Part shown: positions 46,542-55,849 of the stretch, one piece after another
How positions within the stretch are numbered: the first letter of the stretch is position 1
How the letters are laid out: the number at the start of each line of letters is the position of its first letter
Origin: CAVSRC01 sp963732845
GTDB lineage: Bacteria; Pseudomonadota; Alphaproteobacteria; Rhizobiales; Kaistiaceae
Reading direction: 5' to 3'
NCBI GenBank assembly: GCA_963732845.1
Contig: CAVTBE010000005.1
Span: 310,001 to 374,000, forward strand
DNA: 64,000 nt
Notes under the pieces: model-generated
Database searches by the model: none
Told to the model about the DNA's origin: nothing
Seen by the model: the letters and a program-made list of their open reading frames with translations, nothing else
Translations under genes and position numbers: made by a program

Positions 46542-48146
46542 TCAGCTCCTGAGAATGCTGCCGAGCACGCCGCGCACGATGGCCCGGCCGATGGAACCGC
46601 CCAGCGAACCGCCCATCTGCTTGCCGATCTGCGCCGCCATACCGCCGACGACGCGGGTGGTCACGGTCCGCGTCACCGAACGGGCAACCCGCTGGGTGGT
46701 GGTGAGCCGGCCGCGCCCACGGTTGTTGCCGAGCACGCCGCCCAACATGCCGCCGATGCCGCCGAGAATGTCGCCTCCCCCGCTGCCGGACGGCGCGGGC
46801 TTTGCGTCGCCCTCTGCCTCGGGGGCCGGCGCAGTCTCGGTGGTCACCTTGGTCTCGACCCGGACGGAGAGGATCTCGAAGGCCAATTCGCGGTCGATGG
46901 CCTTGTCGTAGATGCCGCCGACGGGGCTGGCGGCGATCACCTTGCGGCGTTCCTCCTCGCTGATCGTGCCGATGCGTGAGGACGGCGGGCGCACCAGCGT
47001 GCGCTCGACGATGGAGGGCACGCCCTTGTCCATCAGGGTCGAGACCAGCGCCTCCCCGACGCCGAGCTGGGTGATGGCCTCGGCGGCGGAGAAGGCCGGA
47101 TTGGGCCGGAAGGTGTCGGCAGCGGCCCTGACCGCCTTCTGGTCGCGCGGGGTGAAGGCGCGCAGTGCATGCTGCACGCGGTTGCCCATCTGGCCGAGCA
47201 CAATCTCGGGTACGTCGAGCGGGTTCTGGGTGACGAAATAGATGCCCACACCCTTGGAGCGAATGAGGCGCACCACCTGCTCGATCTTTTCGAGAAGCGC
47301 CTTCGGCGCATCGTTGAACAGGAGGTGCGCCTCGTCGAAGAAGAACACCATGCGCGGCTTTTCCGGATCGCCGATCTCGGGCAGTTCCTCGAAAAGCTCG
47401 GACATCAGCCACAGCAGGAAGGTGGCATAGAGCCGCGGCGATTCCATGAGCTTGTCAGCGGCGAGAATGTTGATGATGCCGCGCCCCGTGGTCGGGTCGG
47501 TGCGGATCATCTGGTTGATGTCGAGCGCCGGCTCGCCGAAGAAGGTGGCGCCGCCCTGGTCTTCGAGCACCAGGAGCTTGCGCTGGACGGTGCCGACGGT
47601 GGCCTTGGAGACATTGCCGTAACGGATGGTGAGTTCCGAGGCTTCCTCGGCAACGTGGGTCAGCATCGCCTGCAGATCCTTGAGATCGAGGATTAGCAGG
47701 CCCTCGTCGTCGGCGACGCGGAAGGCGATGTTGAGCACGCCCTCCTGCGTGTCGTTGAGGTCGAGGAGCCGCGCCAGAAGCAGCGGGCCGATCTCGGAGA
47801 CGGTGGAGCGGATCGGGTGGCCCTCAGCGCCGAAGAGGTCCCAGAAGACGACCGGAAAGGCCTCGAACCTGTACTCGTCGGTGAAGCCGATCTGTTCGGC
47901 CCGCTTGGCAAGGAAATCCTTAGGCGTGCCGGCCTCGGCGAGGCCCGCCACGTCGCCCTTGATGTCGGCGCAGAAGACCGGCACGCCGGCGGCCGAGAAG
48001 CCTTCCGAGAGAACCTGCAGCGACACCGTCTTGCCGGTGCCGGTGGCGCCGGTGATGAGGCCGTGGCGGTTGCCATAGCGCAGCTCGATGTATTCCGGCT
48101 TCGTGCTCGTGCCGATATAGACTTTGCCTTGTTCAAGAACGGTCAT
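46542..48146 (-). CDS. HerA-like ATPase (DUF853)
   Basis: The 534-residue protein has a Walker A GATGTGKT (residues 33-40), Walker B MVFFFDEAHLLF and a sensor region VGIYFVTQNPLDVP. This is the DUF853/HerA C-terminal architecture, a hexameric ATPase related to FtsK and HerA. The Gly-rich C-terminus (SGSGGGDILGGIGGMLGGVLG) is typical. The substrate, possibly DNA, is unproven, and no nurA-like partner lies next to it. Confidence 0.88.
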   Translation of the reverse strand: MTVLEQGKVYIGTSTKPEYIELRYGNRHGLITGATGTGKTVSLQVLSEGFSAAGVPVFCADIKGDVAGLAEAGTPKDFLAKRAEQIGFTDEYRFEAFPVVFWDLFGAEGHPIRSTVSEIGPLLLARLLDLNDTQEGVLNIAFRVADDEGLLILDLKDLQAMLTHVAEEASELTIRYGNVSKATVGTVQRKLLVLEDQGGATFFGEPALDINQMIRTDPTTGRGIINILAADKLMESPRLYATFLLWLMSELFEELPEIGDPEKPRMVFFFDEAHLLFNDAPKALLEKIEQVVRLIRSKGVGIYFVTQNPLDVPEIVLGQMGNRVQHALRAFTPRDQKAVRAAADTFRPNPAFSAAEAITQLGVGEALVSTLMDKGVPSIVERTLVRPPSSRIGTISEEERRKVIAASPVGGIYDKAIDRELAFEILSVRVETKVTTETAPAPEAEGDAKPAPSGSGGGDILGGIGGMLGGVLGNNRGRGRLTTTQRVARSVTRTVTTRVVGGMAAQIGKQMGGSLGGSIGRAIVRGVLGSILRS

Positions 48147-48327
48147 TGTTGCGCCTCGGATTCCCCGGTTTCACGGAACAGACTAGCCGTGCCGGTCAGG
48201 CGCGGCAAACGTCATGGAAGGCGGATAACGTGCGGATGACACGTCCGTGATCGGGCGATTCAGGCGGTTGCCTCAGCCGTTCGTCCACGCGACGATGTGA
48301 GCGTCGTGGACATTTCAGGAGATAAGC

Positions 48328-48768
48328 ATGCGGGTGAAAGTGGCGTTGTTGGCCCTGGTATTCGGGGTCGGAATCGCAGGGATGGCGTTTGCAGCGGACG
48401 ATCCCATCCAGGCGCGCAAGGACATCATGAAGGCTAACGGCGAGGCGGCGAAGACCGCCTTCGGCATGATGCAGGGCAAGATTCCCTTTGATGCCGACAA
48501 GGCGGCCGCGGCGATGAAGACGCTGCAGGACGACATGGCCGCGTTCCCCACCCTGTTCCCGGAAGGCAGCGACAAGGGCGACACCGCCGCCGCGCCGGCA
48601 ATCTGGCAGAACATGGAGGACTTCAAGGCGCACGCCGCCAAACTCGCCGCCGACGCCGAGGTCGCGGAAGCGGCGGCGCCGAACGGTCTCGACGCCTTCA
48701 AGGCGGCGGTGGTGCCGGTTGGCCAGGACTGCGGCTCGTGCCACGAGCTCTACCGGGTGAAACGATAG
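48328..48768 (+). CDS. Cytochrome c' / c556 family protein
   Basis: The 146-residue periplasmic protein has a signal peptide (VALLALVFGVGIAGMAFA, cut near AFA-A) and a four-helix bundle ending in the haem motif CGSCH (near residue 136) followed by ELYRVKR. The C-terminal CxxCH is typical of class II cytochromes. The IQARKDIMKANGEAAK helix supplies the sixth-ligand or distal region. AGGAGATAAGC precedes the ATG. Electron transfer or NO binding is possible. Confidence 0.9.
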   Translation: MRVKVALLALVFGVGIAGMAFAADDPIQARKDIMKANGEAAKTAFGMMQGKIPFDADKAAAAMKTLQDDMAAFPTLFPEGSDKGDTAAAPAIWQNMEDFKAHAAKLAADAEVAEAAAPNGLDAFKAAVVPVGQDCGSCHELYRVKR

Positions 48769-48854
48769 AAGCAGCGGATCGAAGAGCGGCCGCGCCGCGA
48801 GAGCGGATCATCGTTCCACGGAATCGATGATTCGCTTTCGCTCTTTGTTTGCGC

Positions 48855-48898
48855 GCAATTCCGGACGGAAAAGTGGTCTCCACTTTTCCTGGAATTGC
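48855..48898. repeat. Palindromic intergenic repeat element
   Basis: GCAATTCC (48855-48862) and GAAAAGTGG (48868-48876) are repeated inverted as CCACTTTTC (48880-48888) and GGAATTGC (48891-48898), giving a long, nearly perfect stem. This GCAATTCCGGACGGAAAA...TTTTCCTGGAATTGC form is familiar as a dispersed repeat in Hyphomicrobiales. It lies between the convergent cytochrome and dipeptidase genes. Confidence 0.8.
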
Positions 48899-48920
48899 TT
48901 TGGCCCGGCGCGGCCGTTCT

Positions 48921-50294
48921 TCATTCGGCGAGCGCCGCCAGCACGCGCGCCCAGGAGCGGATGCCGCCGCGGAAGCTGGCGAGATCGTATTTCTCGTTGG
49001 GCGAATGAATCCGGTCGTCATCGAGGCTGAAGCCGATCATCAGCGTGTCCATGCCGAGGATCGACTTGAAATCGCCGACGACGGGGATCGAACCGCCGCT
49101 GCCGGAGAGCGCCGGGTCCTTCCCCCATTCGTCCGCCAGGGCTTCACGCGCCCGCGGCAGCCATGGCCCGTCAAAGGGCAGACGCAGGCCGGGGCTGCGG
49201 CCATGGGCGCGGAATTCTACCGAACAGTCGGCCGGGATTCGGGAGCGCACATAGGCGCGGAAGGTCTCCACGATCTTCTGCGGGTCCTGATCGCCGACAA
49301 GGCGGAAGGACACCTTGGCCGAAGCCTTGGACGGGATCACCGTCTTGAAGCCGGCGCCGGCATAGCCGCCGCTGACACCATTCACCTCGCAGGTCGGCCG
49401 CGACCAGATCTGCTCCAGTACGGAGCGGCCGGTCTCGCCGGCGGGAATGGAGAGGCCGACCTCGCCGAGGAATTCGGCGGCATCGAAGCCGAGACCATCC
49501 CATTGCGTCTTGATGTCGGCGGGAAGCTCGGCAACGCCGTCATAGAAGCCGGGCAGCGTGACGCGACCGTCGGCGTCGTGCAGTCCCGTCAGAACGTCGG
49601 CGAGGACGTGCAGCGGATTGCGCGCCGCACCGCCATACATGCCCGAATGGAGGTCGCGGCTGGCGCAGGTGACGACAACCTCCTCGCCGACCAGACCGCG
49701 CAGCGAGACGGTGATCGCCGGATGGCCGCGGCGCCACATGTCGGTATCGCAGACCAGTGCCAGGTCGGCTTTCAGTTCTTCGGCATTGGCGGAGAGAAAC
49801 GGCGCCAGATTGGTGCTGCCCAATTCCTCCTCGCCTTCGAGCAGCATGGAGATGCGCGCCGGCAGCTTGCCGGTGACCGCCTTCCAGGCGCGCACCGCCT
49901 CGACAAAGGTCATCAGCTGGCCCTTGTCGTCGGCAGCGCCGCGCGCCGCGATCACCTCGACGCCGTCGGCCCGCTTGACGATGGCGGGTTCGAAGGGCGG
50001 CGCGTCCCACAGATCGAGCGGATCGACCGGCTGCACGTCGTAATGGCCGTAGAACAGAAGATGCGGCCCCTCGCCGGCATGATGGCCGACGACGATGGGG
50101 TGGCCGGGCGTCGGCCGGGCGCTGGCTTCGAAGCCGAGGCGGCCGAGATCGGCGGCGAGCCAGTCGGCCGCCTTGCGGCAGGCGGCGGCATAGGCCGGAT
50201 CGGTGGAGATGCTTTCGATACGCAGGAGGTCGAACAGGCGGTCGAGGCTTGCGGGCAGATTGGTGTCAATCCAATCGAGGACGTCAGTGAGCAT
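48921..50294 (-). CDS. M20 family dipeptidase
   Basis: The product (457 residues from ATG 50294) is an M20/M28-fold peptidase. Metal ligands: YGHYDVQP, with catalytic Asp two residues after His, then AARGAADDKGQLM, LEGEEELGS (general base Glu) and LVCDTDMW; a dimerisation domain lies in the middle. It should hydrolyse dipeptides or related amides in the cytoplasm. ATGs at 50330 and 50378 are possible longer starts, but the family normally begins near VLDWIDTNL. None of the starts has a strong ribosome binding site. Confidence 0.88.
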   Translation of the reverse strand: MLTDVLDWIDTNLPASLDRLFDLLRIESISTDPAYAAACRKAADWLAADLGRLGFEASARPTPGHPIVVGHHAGEGPHLLFYGHYDVQPVDPLDLWDAPPFEPAIVKRADGVEVIAARGAADDKGQLMTFVEAVRAWKAVTGKLPARISMLLEGEEELGSTNLAPFLSANAEELKADLALVCDTDMWRRGHPAITVSLRGLVGEEVVVTCASRDLHSGMYGGAARNPLHVLADVLTGLHDADGRVTLPGFYDGVAELPADIKTQWDGLGFDAAEFLGEVGLSIPAGETGRSVLEQIWSRPTCEVNGVSGGYAGAGFKTVIPSKASAKVSFRLVGDQDPQKIVETFRAYVRSRIPADCSVEFRAHGRSPGLRLPFDGPWLPRAREALADEWGKDPALSGSGGSIPVVGDFKSILGMDTLMIGFSLDDDRIHSPNEKYDLASFRGGIRSWARVLAALAE

Positions 50295-50405
50295 GGGAAA
50301 TGGGCTTTCGGGGAGGGATTCAGACGGCATCACGATAATGCCGGGACGGTGGCGCGGAAAGGCGGCCTGTGGCATCAATCAGCGACAATGTGACAGCGGG
50401 CACTC

Positions 50406-50747
50406 ATGAACGAACTCATCAATGCGATAAGCCAGGCGACCGGGGTCAATCTCCAGCTCGCGCGGCGCGCAACCGGCATCATCATCAACTTCCTGTCCAT
50501 CGAGGGCCCGCCCGAAGCGGTCGGCGCGCTTCTCGACGCTCTTCCGGGAAGCCGTGAACTGGCGGCGGAAACCGGCGGCGGCAAGGGCGGCCTACTGGGG
50601 GTCTTCAACGACCTGACCAGCGCCGGCCTCAGCATGGGCGAGATCCAGAGCTTCGCGGGCGTGCTGCTCGATCACGCCCGCGCCAAGGCAGGATCCGAAA
50701 AGGTCGATGCGGTGGTTTCAGCCATTCCGGGCCTCCACCTGATCTAG
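50406..50747 (+). CDS. DUF2267-like small helical protein
   Basis: The 113-residue soluble protein begins MNELINAISQATGVNLQLARRATG and continues INFLSIEGPPEAVGALLDALPGS, a pattern like DUF2267 and related small helical proteins. A Gly-rich loop (ETGGGKGGLLGV) separates it from a second helical half (LSMGEIQSFAGVLLDHAR). Function unknown. It is convergent with the LuxR-type gene and divergent from the dipeptidase. Confidence 0.65.
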   Translation: MNELINAISQATGVNLQLARRATGIIINFLSIEGPPEAVGALLDALPGSRELAAETGGGKGGLLGVFNDLTSAGLSMGEIQSFAGVLLDHARAKAGSEKVDAVVSAIPGLHLI

Positions 50748-50756
50748 CGTGCTCCG

Positions 50757-51464
50757 CTACATCGAGATCTGGCCGTAGCGCAGCGCTTCGACGACCGTGT
50801 GGGTCTTGTTGAGCGCGCGCAGCTTCTCGCTGGCGTTCTGCAGGTGGGCATGAACGGTGCGTTGCGAAATCGCGAGGATTTCGGCGATCTCGCCTGCCGT
50901 CTTGCCGGTTGCCGATAGCTCGACGACCTTGCGTTCGCGCCCAGAAAGCTCGCCCGGCCGCTCCGGTCGCAGGTATTTCAGGCTGAACAGGCGGCGGAAG
51001 GCAGCAACGCAGAAATGGTCCAGCGCCAGGATCGTCGCCGTGTCGAGATCGAGATCCGTGCCGCCGCCGACCACGACGGCCTGATAAGGCAGGAAGGCGC
51101 AGATCGGCACCAGCACCAGCATGCGCTTGCCGCTGTTGCCAAGATGGGAGAGAAGGGCCAATTCCTCCGGCCACGGGCCATCGCGCGCCTCGTCCCAAAG
51201 GACCGCACGGCGGGCGTGGAACGTATGCCGCAAGACGGAATCGCTGGCGGAGATCGCCGTGCGGCGGTCGCCTTGCAGATCGCCCCAGTCCAACCGCAAA
51301 AGAAGGGGATCGATCGGCCGACCCGGAAGCGGCATGCCGGATATCAGGATGTGATCCGCCCCGAATGCCTGGAACGCGGCCTGGACGGCGTCCAGAACCT
51401 GCACACCCGTCGCCATACCGCAAAAGCTTTCGCCTTGCGCGATCAGGTAAATCTCACTCGCCAT
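50757..51464 (-). CDS. LuxR family transcriptional regulator
   Basis: The 235-residue protein has an N-terminal ligand-binding-like domain with AVLWDEARDGPWPEELALLSHLG, as in autoinducer-type LuxR proteins, and a C-terminal GerE HTH (LSGRERKVVELSATGKTAGE, then ISQRTVHAHLQNASEKLRAL). No luxI homologue lies in the window, so it may be a LuxR solo. It is divergent from the methylmalonyl-CoA mutase genes across a 297-bp gap and could control them, but no operator is visible. Confidence 0.85.
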   Translation of the reverse strand: MASEIYLIAQGESFCGMATGVQVLDAVQAAFQAFGADHILISGMPLPGRPIDPLLLRLDWGDLQGDRRTAISASDSVLRHTFHARRAVLWDEARDGPWPEELALLSHLGNSGKRMLVLVPICAFLPYQAVVVGGGTDLDLDTATILALDHFCVAAFRRLFSLKYLRPERPGELSGRERKVVELSATGKTAGEIAEILAISQRTVHAHLQNASEKLRALNKTHTVVEALRYGQISM

Positions 51465-51761
51465 TACACAATCCCCGCCCGAACAGCAGCTAGCCGCAGG
51501 CTTGCATTTAGATCAATTGTGGAAAGTGACAGCGGCCGCCCCCGACCGACTTTCGCCTTCCGCCCCGCAACTCAATCTTCCCCACCAATGGCATCATATG
51601 ATCGGCCGTTGATGCGGCACAAGCGGAAATGCCTGCAACATCTTCCAATGTTCGAAGTATTTCTAATACGCAATGTGGTTTGCCGTCTGCGACGGCAAAC
51701 GCGTATAACGCAACGGGTTTTCGCTTTCCTGCGGAGGCGGCGTGATCTTCCGAGTGCGCCC

Positions 51762-53123
51762 ATGACGGCTTCCATACCACTCGCCGGCGGCTTTCATACC
51801 GCAACCGAAGCCGACTGGCGCGCGGGCGTCTTGCGGTCCGGCATCCAGCCCGACCGCGATCTGGCCGGTTCGAGCGACGACGGCATCCCGATCGGTCCGA
51901 TTTATCAACGTGTTGTCGGAAAGCCGATCGAAGCGCGGCCGGCCGGCCGAACATGGCGAATCATCCAGCGGGTGAGCGCGCGCGATGCGGGATCGGCGCT
52001 TGCCCAATGCCGCGACGAGATTGCCGGCGGGGCGGATGGCGTCGCGCTCGTCTTCGCCGACAGCATCCACCCGTTGCCGAGCGCCCTGCCGCCGAACGCG
52101 GCGGAGGCGATTGCCGCGGGACTAGTGGAAAGTGTGGAAAACGGTGCCGCTGTGACGATCGACGCGGGACCACGAACGCCGGACATCGCGCCGGCATTCG
52201 CAGATGTCGCAGCGGCGTGCAGCCTCGCCTTCGACCCGGTAGCGGTAGTGGCGGCCGGACGGCCCGGCGAGGCGGATGCGGCAGTCGCAAGGCTGGCCGG
52301 ACTGGCCGACTCCTTCACCGGCACGCTGGCGCTGGCCGACGGCCGCATCTGGCATGCGGCAGGCGCCTCCGAGGTGCAGGAGCTGGCCGCGGTGCTGGCG
52401 ACGGTTATCGAACAGCTGCGCCTGTTCGCGGCGCATGGCCTTGCCCCCGACCGCGCGGCAGCGCGAATCGGCGTGGCGCTCACCGCCGACACCGACCAGT
52501 TCCTGACCATTGCCAGGCTGCGGGCCGTGCGCCTGTTGCTCAGGCGTGCGCTGGACGCCGCCGGCATCGCCGCCACCCTCCCCGTCCATGCGGAAACCGC
52601 GTGGCGCACGATGAGCCGGCGTGAGCCGCGCATGAATGTGCTGCGGGCGACGGGCGCGGCCTTCGCCGCTGCCGTGGGCGGAGCCGATTCGATCACGGTG
52701 CTCCCCTTCGACGCGCTCGCGCGCACGGCCGGCGCCGAGGCGCTTCGGCTGGCGCGCAACACGCAGCTGGTCATCGCCGAGGAGGCGCAAGTCGCCCGTT
52801 TCGCCGATCCGGCCGCCGGATCGGGCGCGGTGGAGAGCTTGACCGAGGCGATGGCGGAACGGGCCTGGACGCACTTCCAGACCATCGAAGCCGCGGGCGG
52901 CATGCTGGCGGCGCTGGCGGCCGGCAGCGTGCAGAGCGACATCGCCGCAATGCGCGCGGCGCGCCTCGCCCGTGTCGCCGAGGGCGCCGTCGAAATGATC
53001 GGTGTCAATGCCTTCATCGCCGAGAGCGATGAGCCTCTGTCGGCGCAGGACCAGCCGGGGGCGGGCGCAACCGGAGCGCTCGTCTTCACGCGGCTGGCGG
53101 AGGACGCGGAGGCGCGGGCGTGA
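51762..53123 (+). CDS. mutA: Methylmalonyl-CoA mutase, small (beta-like) subunit
   Basis: The 453-residue protein is the non-catalytic partner of heterodimeric methylmalonyl-CoA mutase. It has the TIM-barrel-type fold of the family (FAAAVGGADSITVLPFDAL, ARNTQLVIAEEAQVARFADPAAGSGAVESLT, EAAGGMLAAL) but ends before a B12-binding domain. The frame extends upstream to 51015, but ATG 51762 is where family-like sequence starts. It overlaps the large subunit gene by 4 bases (ATGA-type coupling). Confidence 0.88.
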   Translation: MTASIPLAGGFHTATEADWRAGVLRSGIQPDRDLAGSSDDGIPIGPIYQRVVGKPIEARPAGRTWRIIQRVSARDAGSALAQCRDEIAGGADGVALVFADSIHPLPSALPPNAAEAIAAGLVESVENGAAVTIDAGPRTPDIAPAFADVAAACSLAFDPVAVVAAGRPGEADAAVARLAGLADSFTGTLALADGRIWHAAGASEVQELAAVLATVIEQLRLFAAHGLAPDRAAARIGVALTADTDQFLTIARLRAVRLLLRRALDAAGIAATLPVHAETAWRTMSRREPRMNVLRATGAAFAAAVGGADSITVLPFDALARTAGAEALRLARNTQLVIAEEAQVARFADPAAGSGAVESLTEAMAERAWTHFQTIEAAGGMLAALAAGSVQSDIAAMRAARLARVAEGAVEMIGVNAFIAESDEPLSAQDQPGAGATGALVFTRLAEDAEARA

Positions 53124-55297
53124 CGCGACTGCCGGACTACACCAAGATCGACTGGCACCGGCCCGACGGCGGCTCGTCCGCCCCGGCCAGGCCCGACGCG
53201 GACTGGCAGACGCCTGAGGGCATCGCCGTACCCCCGGTGGCGGGGGAAGCGGACCTCGCCGGCCTCGACTTTCTCGACACCTGGCCGGGCCTGCCGCCAT
53301 ATCTCCGCGGCCCCTACCCCACCATGTTTGTCGAACGGCCGTGGACGATCCGCCAATATGCCGGCTTCTCGACGGCGGAGGATTCCAACGCCTTCTATCG
53401 GCGCAACCTCGCCGGCGGGCAGAAGGGCCTGTCGGTCGCCTTCGACCTGCCGACCCATCGCGGCTACGATTCCGACAACCCGCGCATCGCCGGCGACGTC
53501 GGCATGGCGGGGGTGGCGATCGATTCCATCTACGACATGCGCACGCTGTTCGACGGCATCCCGCTCGGCCAGATCAGCGTGTCGATGACCATGAACGGCG
53601 CCGTTCTCCCCGTCCTGGCGCTCTACGTGGTGGCGGCGGAGGAACAGGGCGTCCCGCAGAAGGCGCTGTCGGGGACCATCCAGAACGACATCCTCAAGGA
53701 GTTCATGGTCCGCAACACCTACATCTATCCGCCCACCACCTCGATGCGCATCGTCTCGGACATCATCGCGCATACCTCGGCGTACATGCCGAAGTTCAAC
53801 CCGATCTCGGTCTCCGGCTATCACATGCAGGAGGCCGGGGCGACGGCCGACCTGGAGCTTGGCTATACGCTCGCCGACGGGCTGGAATATGTGCGCGCCG
53901 CCTGCGACGCCGGCCTGTCTGTGGATGCCTTTGCGCCGCGCATCTCCTTCTTCTTCGACATCGGCATGAACTTCTTCATGGAGGTGGCGAAGCTGCGCGC
54001 CGCGCGCCTCTTGTGGGCCAAGCTGATGAAGGAGCGCTTCCAGCCGGCGGACCCGCGCTCGCTGATGCTGCGCACCCACTGCCAGACCTCGGGCTGGTCG
54101 CTGGCGGCGCAGGACCCGTTCAACAACATCGTGCGCACGCTTGTCGAAGCGATGGCGGCGACGCAGGGACACACCCAGTCGCTGCACACCAATGCGCTCG
54201 ACGAGGCGCTGGCGCTGCCCACCGACTTCTCGGCGCGAATCGCCCGCAACACCCAGCTCTACCTGCAGAAGGAATCCGGCACGACGCGGATCATCGATCC
54301 GTGGGGCGGCTCCTACCACGTCGAGCGGCTGACGGCGGAACTGGCGAAGAAGGCGCTCGACCACATCGCCGAGACCGACTTGCTGGGCGGCATGGCCAAG
54401 GCCATCGAGGCGGGCGTGCCGCAGACGCGCATCGAGGAAGCAGCGGCGCGCACCCAGGCGCGGCTCGACTGCGGCCATCAGACGGTGATCGGCGTCAACC
54501 GCTTCCGCCCCACCGAAGAGGCGATGCCGATCGAGGTCCTCAAGGTGGACAATTCCGCCGTGCTGGTGGCGCAGGTCGCCAAGCTGAAACAGCTGAGGGC
54601 CGAGCGCGACGGCGCCGCCACACAGGAGGCGCTGGCCGCGCTCACCGATGCGGCCCGCACCGGCACCGGCAACCTGCTGGCGCTGTCCATCGACGCGGCG
54701 CGCGCCAAGGCGACGGTGGGCGAGATCAGCCTGGCGCTGGAGCGCGCCTTCGGCCGCTACGAGACCGAGGCACACGCGATCAGCGGCACCTATGCGCGCG
54801 ACATGGACGGGGAAACCTTGGCGCGGGTCGGCGGGCTGATCCGCACCTTCCGCGACAATGACGGGCGGCCGCCGCGCATCCTGGTCGCCAAGGTCGGCCA
54901 GGACGGTCACGACCGCGGCCAGAAGGTGATCGCCTCGGCCTTCGGCGATCTCGGCTTCGATGTGCATATCGGCCCCCTCTTCCAGACGCCGGAGGAAGCC
55001 GCGGCGCGCGCCATCGCCTGCGACGTGCATATCGTCGGCGTGTCGTCGCTGGCCGCCGGCCATCTGACTCTGGTGCCGGCGCTCAAACGCGCGCTGGAGG
55101 CGCAGGGCCGGCCCGATATCATGGTGGTGGTCGGCGGCATCGTGCCGGAGCACGATTTCAACGCCCTCTACGATGCCGGCGTCAGCGCCATCTTCGCCCC
55201 CGGCACGGTGATCTCCGACGCCGCCGAGCGGCTGATTCGCGACCTCAACCGCCGCCTCGGCTACGAAGAGGCGGACCGGGTCAATCTGGCGGTGTGA
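53120..55297 (+). CDS. mutB: Methylmalonyl-CoA mutase, large (catalytic) subunit
   Basis: The 725-residue adenosylcobalamin enzyme interconverts methylmalonyl-CoA and succinyl-CoA in propionate metabolism. The N-terminal barrel contains RGPYPTMFVERPWTIRQYAG (substrate-binding Tyr/Arg region), FDLPTHRGYDSDNP and HCQTSGWSL. The C-terminal cobalamin domain has DGHDRGQKV with lower axial ligand His597, and VGGIVPEHDF. All hallmarks are present and the length is normal. It starts inside the mutA stop. No cobalamin riboswitch was seen upstream. Confidence 0.95.
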   Translation: MTRLPDYTKIDWHRPDGGSSAPARPDADWQTPEGIAVPPVAGEADLAGLDFLDTWPGLPPYLRGPYPTMFVERPWTIRQYAGFSTAEDSNAFYRRNLAGGQKGLSVAFDLPTHRGYDSDNPRIAGDVGMAGVAIDSIYDMRTLFDGIPLGQISVSMTMNGAVLPVLALYVVAAEEQGVPQKALSGTIQNDILKEFMVRNTYIYPPTTSMRIVSDIIAHTSAYMPKFNPISVSGYHMQEAGATADLELGYTLADGLEYVRAACDAGLSVDAFAPRISFFFDIGMNFFMEVAKLRAARLLWAKLMKERFQPADPRSLMLRTHCQTSGWSLAAQDPFNNIVRTLVEAMAATQGHTQSLHTNALDEALALPTDFSARIARNTQLYLQKESGTTRIIDPWGGSYHVERLTAELAKKALDHIAETDLLGGMAKAIEAGVPQTRIEEAAARTQARLDCGHQTVIGVNRFRPTEEAMPIEVLKVDNSAVLVAQVAKLKQLRAERDGAATQEALAALTDAARTGTGNLLALSIDAARAKATVGEISLALERAFGRYETEAHAISGTYARDMDGETLARVGGLIRTFRDNDGRPPRILVAKVGQDGHDRGQKVIASAFGDLGFDVHIGPLFQTPEEAAARAIACDVHIVGVSSLAAGHLTLVPALKRALEAQGRPDIMVVVGGIVPEHDFNALYDAGVSAIFAPGTVISDAAERLIRDLNRRLGYEEADRVNLAV

Positions 55298-55340
55298 CGG
55301 CGGCAGCCGTCCGGGATTTTGTGGTGTTTGGCTGAGCCTC

Positions 55341-55545
55341 CCCGCGAGTCATCTCCCCCCTTGCGGGGAGAATAGCGGAGCCCGGTTTCGCGTCGGCAAA
55401 ACCGCTGGCGGAGCTAGAAGGGGGTGGAGGCGGGGCTTCAGCAATACCCCCCTCTCTGTCTCTCCCCCGACCCGACATCGGGTCTACCCGATGTCGGGCA
55501 TCGTATGCGGAGCAACTCCGATGAATCGGAGTTGCGGGGGGAGAG
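55341..55545. repeat. Structured intergenic repeat with a cloverleaf-like part
   Basis: 55460-55545 can fold into a three-arm structure. The outer stem CTCTCCCCC (55460-55468) pairs with GGGGGAGAG (55537-55545). Inside are a perfect 12-bp hairpin CCCGACATCGGG/CCCGATGTCGGG (55471-55498) and a perfect 11-bp hairpin GCAACTCCGAT/ATCGGAGTTGC (55512-55535). The preceding part holds CTCCCCCCTTGCGGGGAG, a motif also seen near 60090. This is a REP-like composite repeat rather than a gene; it may also end mutB transcription. Confidence 0.8.
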
Positions 55546-55581
55546 GCCCCTCAAACTCAGGTTTGACCGAGCTACTTTTTC

Positions 55582-55598
55582 TTTAGAATACATATAAA
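55582..55598 (+). promoter_or_regulatory. Possible iron-control element (Irr/RirA type) before the efe operon
   Basis: TTTAGAA, three bases, ATATAAA resembles the iron-control element TTTAGAA-N3-TTCTAAA of Hyphomicrobiales (as I recall it), at 12 of 14 conserved positions. It lies in a short AT-rich tract (55575-55625) that would make a suitable promoter about 250 bases before efeU. Confidence 0.45.
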
Positions 55599-55849
55599 CT
55601 ATTGATAACTATTTGCTTTCTCTTTTGAGCCTCTCTATACGCGATCCCCTGCCCGTGGGCATGCGTCGCGTCGGCCTTGAACCGGCGCCGGTCGTCAAAG
55701 CCGCGGTCAGAGCCTGCGGATCAAGTCTGGTTTCGTCGTGTCGCGTCAGCGATTTCGCGGGTTGCCTTAACGACTGCCTCGTGCGCCAGGCCGCCGCCTT
55801 CGCCGGTGTCGGCATGCTGCACCCCGTTGCCGAGAAGGAAACCTCAACG

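Noticed and set aside
51015..51761. N-terminal extension of the small mutase subunit
   Set aside because: It overlaps the divergent LuxR gene and intergenic DNA and has no family similarity.
51905..55153. Very long minus-strand open frame opposite the methylmalonyl-CoA mutase genes
   Set aside because: It is antisense to two clear enzymes in GC-rich DNA, its product is low-complexity Arg/Gly/His-rich, and no domain is recognisable.
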